Positions 8,494 through 18,337 of a stretch of DNA of 64,000 nt are shown here, one piece after another. This DNA is from Hoeflea sp. Lineage in GTDB: Bacteria > Pseudomonadota > Alphaproteobacteria > Rhizobiales > Rhizobiaceae. The DNA is taken from positions 1,054,001 through 1,118,000 of the forward strand of contig JACKJT010000001.1 in NCBI GenBank assembly GCA_020637795.1, written 5' to 3'. The first letter of the stretch is position 1. The number at the start of each line of letters is the position of its first letter. The notes below the pieces were generated by a model, which did no database searches, was not told the origin of the DNA, and worked only from the letters and a program-made list of their open reading frames with translations. A program made the translations under genes and the position numbers.

Positions 8494-9422
8494 CAGTGCG
8501 CCTCCAGTTCAATCGGATCGATGCCAAGTTCGGTGGCGATTGCGACATTCATCTCGGCACGCTCGTCCTCGGACTTGAAGCGCACATAATGCAGCCGCGG
8601 AAAGCGTTTCTGCAGGAAGCTCATCCCCTGCGTTGGCGAAGAGCGTGCAAGGATGATCAGCGGCTGGCCCTCATGCGGCTCCTGCCGTGCCTGGCGCATG
8701 GCATCGAGATCGTGGGCATCGATTTCGACGCAGACCGCGCCGAAGGCCCGGAACTTGGTGGCGATATCGCGCACTTCCATGACCGAATCCATCGCCCCGT
8801 CGCACTGCTGGTCGTTGACATCCATCAGCGCCCAGAGATTGTCGATGCCGTGGTGAGCGGCGGCCTGCACCGCTTCCCAGGTCTGTCCTTCCTGGACCTC
8901 GCCATCGGACATGAAAACGCAGACCTGGCCGGTGTCGCCGCGCCGCTTGCGGCCAAAGGCGAGGCCGGCGCCGGTCGACAGGCCGATGCCGAGCGTGCCG
9001 TTGTGGACTTCCATGCCGGGCGAATGCTCGGCGCCGATCATCTCGACCGACGAGCCGTCCTTGTTGAACATCTCAAGGCCCTCGGCATCCATGCGGCCGG
9101 TCTCGATCAGGGTTGCATAGGCCACCAGAGCATAATGCGCGGGCGCGATGAACAGGCGGTCATATTGCGGCTCGAACGGGCCGTTGTAGCCGGCGCCGGT
9201 CACATAATCCGGATTATCGGCGGAGGGCACGCCGGCGAAAGGTCGGGGTACGGCCGGTAAAGTCGGCTCGCCAAGGTTCAGGGCTTCATTGTAGAGGAAC
9301 GCCAACTGCTCCGCCGCCGAGCAGGCCTGACTGAGATAGCCGCCATTGTTGCGCATCGAGTGCTCGAACACCCGTCTGCGGATTCCCATGGCTACGTCTT
9401 CGGTCGAACGTTTGTTGCGCAC
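8493..9422 (-). CDS. transketolase, N-terminal (thiamine diphosphate-binding) subunit
   Basis: This subunit carries the diphosphate/Mg-binding motif SDGEVQEGQTWEA ending in DVNDQQ, the usual GDG-(about 28)-N signature with Ser for Gly. A histidine in FIAPAHYALVAYA matches the substrate-site His of transketolases. I prefer the GTG at 9420-9422 as start because AGGGAGG ends five bases before it. An in-frame ATG at 9435-9437 lies upstream of and partly within that ribosome site, and a longer frame would start at 9467. It is first gene of the operon with the C-terminal subunit and the RuBisCO-like protein. Confidence 0.88.
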   Translation of the reverse strand: MRNKRSTEDVAMGIRRRVFEHSMRNNGGYLSQACSAAEQLAFLYNEALNLGEPTLPAVPRPFAGVPSADNPDYVTGAGYNGPFEPQYDRLFIAPAHYALVAYATLIETGRMDAEGLEMFNKDGSSVEMIGAEHSPGMEVHNGTLGIGLSTGAGLAFGRKRRGDTGQVCVFMSDGEVQEGQTWEAVQAAAHHGIDNLWALMDVNDQQCDGAMDSVMEVRDIATKFRAFGAVCVEIDAHDLDAMRQARQEPHEGQPLIILARSSPTQGMSFLQKRFPRLHYVRFKSEDERAEMNVAIATELGIDPIELEAH

Positions 9423-9462
9423 TTCTGCCTCCCTCATTCGGACCAACAATGTCCCGACAATA

Positions 9463-9490
9463 GACAAATGTCAACGTGTTTGGCAAATGT
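9463..9490. promoter_or_regulatory. candidate operator upstream of the transketolase/RuBisCO-like operon
   Basis: GACAAATGTCAA (9463-9474; minus strand TTGACATTTGTC) contains the imperfect palindrome GACA-AA-TGTC. The word CAAATGT recurs at 9465-9471 and 9484-9490. The same sequence family lies in the mtnK/transporter promoter (2421-2448), suggesting one regulon. Confidence 0.4.
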
Positions 9491-9529
9491 ACAAATTCGG
9501 CATTTCAGGGAGCGAACACCCGAATGCAA

Positions 9530-9559
9530 AACGCCGGACGCTCATATGCGCCCGGCGTT
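9530..9559 (-). terminator. terminator of the Liv-type transporter operon
   Basis: AACGCCGG (9530-9537) pairs with CCGGCGTT (9552-9559) around a partly paired loop. On the minus strand a short T run follows (complement of the A's at 9528-9531). It lies 25 bases beyond the binding-protein stop. Confidence 0.65.
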
Positions 9560-9584
9560 CTGGTCTTGCTCGTTCAGGCTGAAT

Positions 9585-10814
9585 TCAGCCGCCGACTTCG
9601 CCGGAAATGACTTCCCCGAAGTTTTCCCAACGCTCGCCGTTGAACTTCATCAGCTGCATCTGTTCGATGGGGAAATAATCGGTCTCCGAGGTGTTCATGG
9701 CCATGCCGGGCAGGAACAGCGGCAGGGTGACATCCTTCATGCTGGCCGCCTGCTTGAGCACATTCTCGCGGGTCAGGTCATCGCCTGCCTGGGTGAGGAT
9801 ATGCACCATGGTCTGCGCCACCGAGTATCCGTAGACGGTGAAGTTCGACGCCTTGTTGCCGTCCGGGTAATACTTGTCCATGAAGGCCTCCCAGTCCTTT
9901 TTGGCCGGGTCGTCGGCCCACTGGGGATCCTGCATGTCCTTGAGATAGCCCGTCGAGATCACGCCGGTGGATGCATCAAGCCCGGCGGGGGTCAGAACGG
10001 CGGCAACCGAGGTCGAGACGTTGGCCACGATCTGGGTCGCCTCCCAGCCGATTTCGTGGGCCTTCTTGATTGCCTGGGCGGCGAACTTCGGCGTTGCGAT
10101 GTTGATGAAAACATCAGCGCCGGAGGCCTTCAACTTGACCACCTGCGAATCCACGACCGGTTCGGCAACCTCGTAGGAGGCCTCGGCGACGATCATGCTG
10201 CCGGCTTTGTCGCCAAGGCCGGCTTTCAGGCCGGCCAGCACGTCCTTGCCGAAATCGTCGTTCTGGTACATCACGGCGATTTTCGCATCCGGCATTTCGG
10301 ACGTGATCCAGCGACCGTAGATGATGCCTTCGCTCTGGTAGTTCGGCTGCCAGCCCATGGTCCACGGGGCCTCTTTCGGATTGCCGAACTTGGTGGCGCC
10401 GGTGGCAACGAGCAGCTGCGGCACCTTCTTCATGTTCATGTATTTCTCGATCGCCGAGTTCGACGGCGTACCGAGCGACTGGAAGATCAGCAGAACCTCG
10501 TCGCTCTCGACCAGCTTGCGCGCCTGTTCGACGGCCTTGGGCGGTGAGTAACCATCATCATAGGACAAGAAGTTGATCTTGCGGCCGTTGATCCCGCCCT
10601 CTTCGTTGACCTTGTCGAAATAGGCGGAAATCGTCTTGGCGATGGTCGAGTAGGCCGAGGCAGGCCCACTGTAGGGCGCAATGTTGCCAAGCTTGATTTC
10701 AGTGTCGGTGACGCCGGGCATGTCTGCCGCCTGGCTGATTGCCGGCATTGCCAGGCCGGCGCTCAAGACAAGCCCCGCGCCCATATATTTCAGCATGTTA
10801 CGTCTCTTGTGCAT
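9585..10814 (-). CDS. Liv-type ABC transporter substrate-binding protein
   Basis: This 409-residue periplasmic protein has a signal peptide (N-terminal HKRR, hydrophobic stretch, cut near SQAAD) and a Peripla_BP_6 fold of the branched-chain amino-acid family. EIKLGNIAPYSGPASAYS is the usual first ligand-binding loop. It is the last gene of an IclR-LivG-LivF-LivH-LivM-binding protein series. Because the divergent operon encodes dicarboxylate or fatty-acid beta-oxidation, the ligand is more likely a carboxylic acid or aromatic acid than an amino acid. That is inference from context. Confidence 0.9.
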   Translation of the reverse strand: MHKRRNMLKYMGAGLVLSAGLAMPAISQAADMPGVTDTEIKLGNIAPYSGPASAYSTIAKTISAYFDKVNEEGGINGRKINFLSYDDGYSPPKAVEQARKLVESDEVLLIFQSLGTPSNSAIEKYMNMKKVPQLLVATGATKFGNPKEAPWTMGWQPNYQSEGIIYGRWITSEMPDAKIAVMYQNDDFGKDVLAGLKAGLGDKAGSMIVAEASYEVAEPVVDSQVVKLKASGADVFINIATPKFAAQAIKKAHEIGWEATQIVANVSTSVAAVLTPAGLDASTGVISTGYLKDMQDPQWADDPAKKDWEAFMDKYYPDGNKASNFTVYGYSVAQTMVHILTQAGDDLTRENVLKQAASMKDVTLPLFLPGMAMNTSETDYFPIEQMQLMKFNGERWENFGEVISGEVGG

Positions 10815-10837
10815 GGTTTCCTCCCATTAAGGTTGCA

Positions 10838-11884
10838 CTACCTAGTCATACTCCGTTTTGACAGCGCTCCCAACGCTGCCTTCAACAGGCCTCCCAGCCC
10901 GGTCGGGATCGCATACATCATGAGGATCATGATGACGCCGTAAACGGCGCCCGACAGGCCCTTCGACAGCTCTTCGGCGATGTTCGGCACGAACATGATG
11001 AACGCGCCTCCGAACAATGCGCCCGGCAGCCATCCGACTCCGCCAACCACAAGCCCGACAACCAGGGCCACGGAAAGCGCGAAGTGGAAAGAATCCGGTG
11101 AAATATACTGGACCACGATGGCGCCCAGAGCGCCGGCGACGCCGGTGTAAAGGGCGCTGACGCCGAAGGCCAGCGACTTGAACAATGCCGTGTTCACCCC
11201 CATCGAGCGGGCGGCGATCGGATTGTCGCGGATCGCCATCAGGGCGCGGCCGGTGCGGCTGCCGACCAAATTCCTGGCGCAGACATAGGCCACTAGGCCG
11301 ACGGCGAAGGTCAGGAAATAGAGCCACTGGTCGGGATTGAGCGGCAATCCGAACGGCGCTTCAGGCTTGGAGATCACGATCCCCATGACACCGCTGGTCC
11401 AGTGCTCGAAAGGCGTAAGCTTGAAGAGTTGCGGCGTGACGACGGCCAGCGCAAACGTCGCCAGGGCCAGATAGACACCCTCGAGGCGCAGCGCCGGCAA
11501 TCCGAAGAGGAAGCCGACCACGAAGCAGATGATGCCGGCCATCGGCAACGTCCAGAGATAGCCAACGCCGAACTGGTCCATCATGATTGCGGCGGTGTAG
11601 GCGCCCACGGCATAGAAAGCGCCATGACCCAGCGAGAACTGGCCGTTGATGCCAGTCAGGATGTTGAGCCCGAGGATGGCGATCGCGTAGATCATCATCA
11701 TGGTCAGCTGGAAGATCAGGAAGTTACCCGACAGGAAGGGCGCGGCAACGCCGATTGCGAGCAGGATTATACCGGCCGTCCGCATGATCTTCGCATTGCC
11801 GGTGGCCGCGGCGGGCGCAGGCAGGCTGATGCCCTGTTGTTCCGCAGCCTGGCTTTCACCGGTGGTCGTGGTGTTTACGGACAT
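10838..11884 (-). CDS. Liv-type ABC transporter permease (LivM family)
   Basis: This 348-residue membrane protein opens with a polar, Gln/Ala/Thr-rich segment of about 30 residues, then roughly nine hydrophobic helices. LivM features are GHGAFYAVGAYTAAIM and the ATPase-contacting loop TGRALMAIRDNPIAARSMGVN. It lies 3 bases after livH and 23 bases before the binding protein. The longer-than-usual N-terminal tail has no recognised function. Confidence 0.9.
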   Translation of the reverse strand: MSVNTTTTGESQAAEQQGISLPAPAAATGNAKIMRTAGIILLAIGVAAPFLSGNFLIFQLTMMMIYAIAILGLNILTGINGQFSLGHGAFYAVGAYTAAIMMDQFGVGYLWTLPMAGIICFVVGFLFGLPALRLEGVYLALATFALAVVTPQLFKLTPFEHWTSGVMGIVISKPEAPFGLPLNPDQWLYFLTFAVGLVAYVCARNLVGSRTGRALMAIRDNPIAARSMGVNTALFKSLAFGVSALYTGVAGALGAIVVQYISPDSFHFALSVALVVGLVVGGVGWLPGALFGGAFIMFVPNIAEELSKGLSGAVYGVIMILMMYAIPTGLGGLLKAALGALSKRSMTR

Positions 11885-11887
11885 CTA

Positions 11888-12763
11888 TCAGACCCTCTGT
11901 ACGACAGTGCGGCCAAACAGGCCTGTGGGCTTGAACACCAGAACGGTGACGATCAGGAACAGCGCGATCGGCAGTTTCAGTTCGCCGCCGATCACCGGGA
12001 TGTATGTGCCGGCCAGGTTCTCGATGATGCCGACCATGAAGCCGCCGAATACCGCGCCGGTCGGGCTGGTCAGTCCGCCAAGCACCGCGCCGGCAAAGCC
12101 GTAGAGCAGGATCGACAGCATCATGTTGGGTTCAAGAAAGACGATGGGGGCGATCAGGATTCCGGCGATGGCGCCGATTGCCGCCGCCATGCCCCAGCCG
12201 AGTGCGATCATCCAGCCGACCCGGATCCCGACCAGACGGGCCGATGCGGGGTTCTCGGCGGCGGCGCGCATGGCAAGGCCGACACGGGTGTACTGGAAGA
12301 ACAGGAACAAGATCACCAGCACGGTCATCGTGACCGCGATCATTCCGACCTGGTGATTGCTGATCAGGCCACCGAACTGCGACCCTTCACCGAAGGGGCT
12401 CGGGAACGGCTTGATGGTGAAATCCCAGATGAAGCCGGCGAGGCTGTTTATGATGGCAAACAGGCCGATGAAGACGACGATATGGCTGAGCACCGGCGCA
12501 TCGCCGAGCGGCCGGATGACGAGGCGCTCGATCGCGACACCGCCGGCAAAGGAAATGACCACGGTCAGCGGTATCACCAGCCAGTAGGGAACGCCCCAGG
12601 CAAGCATCTGCCAGGCGATGAAGGTCGAGAACATCGCCATTTCGCCCTGGGCGAAATTCAGATGATGAATTGCCTGGTAGATCATCACCACGGCAAGCGC
12701 CATGCAGGCATAGATCCCGCCCGTTGCGATGCCGGTGATCAGTTGCTGTGCGAGAAGCTCCAT
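11888..12763 (-). CDS. Liv-type ABC transporter permease (LivH family)
   Basis: This is a 291-residue inner-membrane permease. The start MELLAQQLITGI (12761-12763) has a GGGAG site nine bases upstream. An open frame reaches 12892, but that extension is proline-rich and overlaps the ATPase gene, so it is rejected. The LivH motif HLNFAQGEMAMFSTFIAW and the EAA-like loop RAAAENPASARLVGIRV are present. It forms the membrane channel together with LivM. Confidence 0.9.
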   Translation of the reverse strand: MELLAQQLITGIATGGIYACMALAVVMIYQAIHHLNFAQGEMAMFSTFIAWQMLAWGVPYWLVIPLTVVISFAGGVAIERLVIRPLGDAPVLSHIVVFIGLFAIINSLAGFIWDFTIKPFPSPFGEGSQFGGLISNHQVGMIAVTMTVLVILFLFFQYTRVGLAMRAAAENPASARLVGIRVGWMIALGWGMAAAIGAIAGILIAPIVFLEPNMMLSILLYGFAGAVLGGLTSPTGAVFGGFMVGIIENLAGTYIPVIGGELKLPIALFLIVTVLVFKPTGLFGRTVVQRV

Positions 12764-12773
12764 CGTGTCTCCC

Positions 12774-13487
12774 TCAGTAGCCGAGATAGGCGGCGCGAAT
12801 GGTTTCGTTGTCGCGGATTTCCGCGGCGGTGCCGGACATGACAATGTCGCCGGTTTCGAGGACAAAGGCGGTGTCGGCAAGTTCGAGAACAACGCCGGCG
12901 TTCTGCTCGACGATCAGCATGGAGACCTGCTCTTCCTCGTTGACCTTGCGCAGGATCGAGAACATCTCCTGCACGATCAGCGGGGCGAGGCCAAAGGACG
13001 GTTCGTCCAGCAGCATCAGCCGCGGCCTGAGCATCAGCGCCCGGGCGATGGCCAGCATCTGCTGCTCGCCTCCCGAGAGAGTGCCGGCCTGCTGGTTGCG
13101 GCGCTCGCGCAGCCTGGGAAACCAGTGATAGGCCTGTTCCAGATCACGCGCGATCTCGGCGCGGGAACTGCGGGTCATGGCACCGCATTGCAGGTTTTCC
13201 TCGGTGGTCAGGCCGGTGAAGGTGCCCCGCCCCTCGGGAACATGCGCCACGCCCATGCGAACGATGTCCTCGGTCGCCTTGCCAGAGATATCGTTGCCGT
13301 CGAAGCGGATGGTGCCCGACCGCTTGATCATCCCGCACAGGGCCCTCAGCGTCGTGGTCTTGCCGGCGCCATTAGCGCCCAGAAGCGTCGAGATTCCGCC
13401 CTTCTCAACCGAGAAATCGAGGCCGTGCAGGACCCGGAAATCGCCGTAGGATGCGTGCAGGCCGGTGACTTCAAGTAGCATGCTCAT
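12774..13487 (-). CDS. Liv-type ABC transporter ATP-binding protein (LivF family)
   Basis: This 237-residue ATPase has Walker A GANGAGKTT, signature LSGGEQQM, Walker B LMLLDEPSFGL and a switch His in IVEQN form, as is usual for LivF. The ATG (13485-13487) overlaps the LivG stop (ATGA). An alternative in-frame ATG is two codons later. It drives transport with LivG. Confidence 0.92.
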   Translation of the reverse strand: MSMLLEVTGLHASYGDFRVLHGLDFSVEKGGISTLLGANGAGKTTTLRALCGMIKRSGTIRFDGNDISGKATEDIVRMGVAHVPEGRGTFTGLTTEENLQCGAMTRSSRAEIARDLEQAYHWFPRLRERRNQQAGTLSGGEQQMLAIARALMLRPRLMLLDEPSFGLAPLIVQEMFSILRKVNEEEQVSMLIVEQNAGVVLELADTAFVLETGDIVMSGTAAEIRDNETIRAAYLGY

Positions 13488-14275
13488 TCGGACTGGCCTC
13501 CCAGATATGCGGCAATCACGTCGGGGTTCTGCTGCACCTCGGCCGGTGTGCCCTCGGCAATCTTGCGGCCGAAACTCAAGACAACCACCTTGTCGGAGAT
13601 CGACATCACCAGGCCCATGTGGTGTTCGACCAGCAGAACGGTAACGCCGCGGTCGTCGCGGATGTGGCGGATCAGGCGCCCGAGTTCGCCAACCTCGTCA
13701 TGATTGAGGCCGCCGGCGGGTTCATCGAGCAGAAGCACGCCGGGCCGGGCCGCCAGGGCGCGGGCGATCTCGACCCGCTTGCGGGTGCCAAACGGCAGGC
13801 CATCGACCGGAAGATCGGCGACGTCGCCAAGTTCGAGATAGTCGATCAGTTCGCTAACGGTTGCGTTGACCTCGGCTTCCTGGCGACGAACCCATGGCAG
13901 GCGCAGCGCATCGGAGACGAAATCGCTGCGGCTGCAGGCATGGGCACCGACGCGGATGTTGTCGCGCACCGACATGCGCTGGAACAACGCCACGTTCTGG
14001 AACGAGCGGCCGATGCCGACCGCAGGCATTTCGTGCGCCTTCCTGGAAAGCACCGACTGGCCATCATAGAGAATGTCGCCCGATGCCGGGGTGTAGAGCC
14101 GGCTGAGACAATTGAACAGCGTGGTCTTGCCCGCGCCATTGGGGCCGATGAGCCCAAGAATCTGCCCTCTGTGCAACTCGAACGCAATGCCATCCAGCGC
14201 CACGATTCCGCCAAATCTCACGACAACGTCGCGCACGGCAAGTTGGGGTGGCGAACTGACGGGTTGAGCTTGCAT
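13484..14275 (-). CDS. Liv-type ABC transporter ATP-binding protein (LivG family)
   Basis: This 263-residue ATPase has Walker A GPNGAGKTT, the LivG marker GIGRSFQNVALF and Walker B VLLLDEPAGGLNHDE. The signature is weak (LPFGTRKRVEIARAL), as commonly seen in LivG. It starts within the IclR stop codon (TGATG), so transporter synthesis is coupled to the regulator gene. Confidence 0.92.
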   Translation of the reverse strand: MQAQPVSSPPQLAVRDVVVRFGGIVALDGIAFELHRGQILGLIGPNGAGKTTLFNCLSRLYTPASGDILYDGQSVLSRKAHEMPAVGIGRSFQNVALFQRMSVRDNIRVGAHACSRSDFVSDALRLPWVRRQEAEVNATVSELIDYLELGDVADLPVDGLPFGTRKRVEIARALAARPGVLLLDEPAGGLNHDEVGELGRLIRHIRDDRGVTVLLVEHHMGLVMSISDKVVVLSFGRKIAEGTPAEVQQNPDVIAAYLGGQSE

Positions 14276-15186
14276 CAGGGACCTCCATGCTCCGGTCTGT
14301 TTTCATGCATGCCCGCCATTTGAACCGCGGGCATCCAGGTCTGGTCAGGCCGAAGCGGCCGTCTTCCATTCAAGGCGTCGTCGACAACACGCACGAGCGA
14401 CGCCATCACCGGACCGACTTCCTTGTAAAGCCGTTCGGGTGGAAAATGATGGGGCGGCGCACCGCAGTTGAAGGCGTAGGTTCCCGATCCGTCGGCGGCG
14501 ACCAGCGGCGCGCCTGCGGCGTAGATGTCGGGGCGCCATTCACCGGTGGAAACCACGAAGCCGTACTGCTCGTAATCGGCGATCGCCTTGTCCATGGTCT
14601 TGCGCATCAGCATGCCCTTTTCGGGATGCTTCGCGACGGCGGCGAGAACATGCTCCTCGCGCTCCGCTTCCGGCAGGGTGACGAGCAGCGCCCGCCCCAT
14701 GGCGGTTTCGACCAGCGGAATGCGCGAACCGATTTCGAGCTGCACGGTAAATGTCGCGGATCCGCGGGAGATGCCCACGTAGAGCGCCTTGTTGCGATCC
14801 AGCACACCAAGGGCAACCGGCGCTGCAAGCACTTCCGCTGCCTGGTCCATGAAGTCGCGGGCGACGTGGCGAATGCCGAGATTGGCAAGGGCGGCATAGC
14901 CGAGCGTAATGGTGCCCGGGGCAAGCTGGTACTTGCCGAGCCTCGGGATCTGCATCAGGTAGCCGAGTTCGCAAAGGGTGTAAGTAAGGCGTGTCACCGT
15001 CGGCTTGGGCAGGCCGGTGCGTTCAGCAATCTCCTGGTTGCTCAGGAAACCGTCACGCGGATGGAAGCAGCGCAGCACCTCAAGCCCCCGCGCAAGCGCG
15101 GTCACGAACTTGCGGTCGCCGTCGTGAGCATGGCTCGATCTGTCAGCGTCAACGCTATCAGCGTTGCCACGTGCATTGGCTGTCAT
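14275..15186 (-). CDS. IclR-family transcriptional regulator
   Basis: This 303-residue protein has an N-terminal winged helix (about 28-90, with FLSNQEIAERTGLPKPTVTRLTYTL) and a C-terminal effector-binding IclR domain. The ATG at 15184-15186 has GGGAGGAG seven bases upstream; the open frame extends to 15306, but that part is not needed. It heads the Liv operon and is divergent from the beta-oxidation operon, so it most likely controls both. A 15-base palindrome at 15258-15272 is the candidate operator. The effector is unknown; a CoA ester or free acid of the pathway is likely. Confidence 0.9.
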   Translation of the reverse strand: MTANARGNADSVDADRSSHAHDGDRKFVTALARGLEVLRCFHPRDGFLSNQEIAERTGLPKPTVTRLTYTLCELGYLMQIPRLGKYQLAPGTITLGYAALANLGIRHVARDFMDQAAEVLAAPVALGVLDRNKALYVGISRGSATFTVQLEIGSRIPLVETAMGRALLVTLPEAEREEHVLAAVAKHPEKGMLMRKTMDKAIADYEQYGFVVSTGEWRPDIYAAGAPLVAADGSGTYAFNCGAPPHHFPPERLYKEVGPVMASLVRVVDDALNGRRPLRPDQTWMPAVQMAGMHENRPEHGGP

Positions 15187-15257
15187 GCAGCCGCTCCTCC
15201 CTTTATTGACAAACAATCCATCACATTCTAGCAGTGAGGTCAAATAATAAAATTGAA

Positions 15258-15272
15258 TTTCGCACTGCGAAA
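15258..15272. promoter_or_regulatory. candidate IclR operator (15-base palindrome)
   Basis: TTTCGCACTGCGAAA is a perfect palindrome (7-base arms, single centre base). It sits just upstream of the GGAGG ribosome site of the hydrolase gene and in the 97-base gap shared with the iclR gene. Its size and symmetry fit IclR-family sites. Confidence 0.5.
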
Positions 15273-15283
15273 CTGGAGGCCCC

Positions 15284-16210
15284 TTGCGGACGTTGGAGGA
15301 GACCACTTCCGTACCTGATACAACCGGCAGAAGCCTGCATCGGGCTTTGCCGGAGTGGTCGAACCATGCCGCCTTCAGCCCTGTGGCCGATCTCGACCGC
15401 GCAGCACGACGGACAGAAGTCGCAACCGACGAAGGCTTTGCGGTCTGGCGCGAATGGGGCTCGGGCCCGGCGCTGGTGATGCTGCATGGCGGCGCCGGGT
15501 CTTGGAGCCATTTCTTCCGTCAGATCCGCTTCCTTGCACAGGATTACCGGGTGATTGTGCCAGACCTTCCTGGGTTTGGCGATTCCGCCGAGTGCAACCC
15601 GGAGGCCGACCCGCACCGGATGGCGCGCATTCTCGCGGCCGGACTCGAGCGGCTCACGGGGGCCGAGCGGTTTCACCTGGTTGGTTTTTCCTATGGCGGG
15701 ATCATCGGCAGCTTTGTTTCGCGCCTCGTCGCGCCCCGGATCGGAGGATTCGTGATCGTCGGCGGCGTGGGTTTCGAGGCGCGGCGTCAGGATGTTGCGC
15801 TGTCGAGCTGGCGTCACATTTCCGATGCCGAGCAGCGCCGTGTCCGGCACCGGCAAAACCTTCAGGCGATCATGATCGCCGACCCGGCGCGGATCGACGA
15901 GACCGCCATCCTGATTCAGCAATCCAATGCCGAGCGTTCGCGCCACGACACGCGCCCGACAGCGCGCAGCAAGCCGCTGACCGCAAATCTCGATGCAAGC
16001 CGGGTGCCGCTGGCGGCCATCTGGGGCGAGCACGATCAGCTCGCCGCGCCCTACTTCGACGAACGGCGGGCATGGCTCGCCGCCCGCGATCCTGATGCGC
16101 CGTTCAAACTGATTGACGATGCCGGGCACTGGGTTCAGTACGAGGCTGCCGACGCATTCAATGCGGCATTGACTGATTGCCTCCGCTCGTTCGCGAAACG
16201 GGCGGATTGA
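15284..16210 (+). CDS. alpha/beta hydrolase
   Basis: This is a cytoplasmic hydrolase of up to 308 residues. The oxyanion motif is VMLHGGAGSW, the nucleophile elbow is GFSYGG (Ser136), and the catalytic His is in DDAGHW near the C-terminus. There is no ATG in a suitable place: the TTG at 15284 has GGAGG four to five bases upstream, and a second TTG lies at 15293. It leads the beta-oxidation operon (24 bases before the next gene). Plausible roles are ester, lactone or ring-cleavage product hydrolysis producing the acid that is then activated to a CoA ester; the substrate cannot be read. Confidence 0.8.
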   Translation: MRTLEETTSVPDTTGRSLHRALPEWSNHAAFSPVADLDRAARRTEVATDEGFAVWREWGSGPALVMLHGGAGSWSHFFRQIRFLAQDYRVIVPDLPGFGDSAECNPEADPHRMARILAAGLERLTGAERFHLVGFSYGGIIGSFVSRLVAPRIGGFVIVGGVGFEARRQDVALSSWRHISDAEQRRVRHRQNLQAIMIADPARIDETAILIQQSNAERSRHDTRPTARSKPLTANLDASRVPLAAIWGEHDQLAAPYFDERRAWLAARDPDAPFKLIDDAGHWVQYEAADAFNAALTDCLRSFAKRAD

Positions 16211-16234
16211 TGAATTTGTTTCTGGGAGGAAAAC

Positions 16235-18333
<2,099 letters not shown>

Positions 18334-18337
<4 letters not shown>

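Noticed and set aside
12764..12892. upstream extension of the livH frame
   Set aside because: The extension is proline-rich, overlaps the LivF gene, and a good ATG with ribosome site is at 12763.
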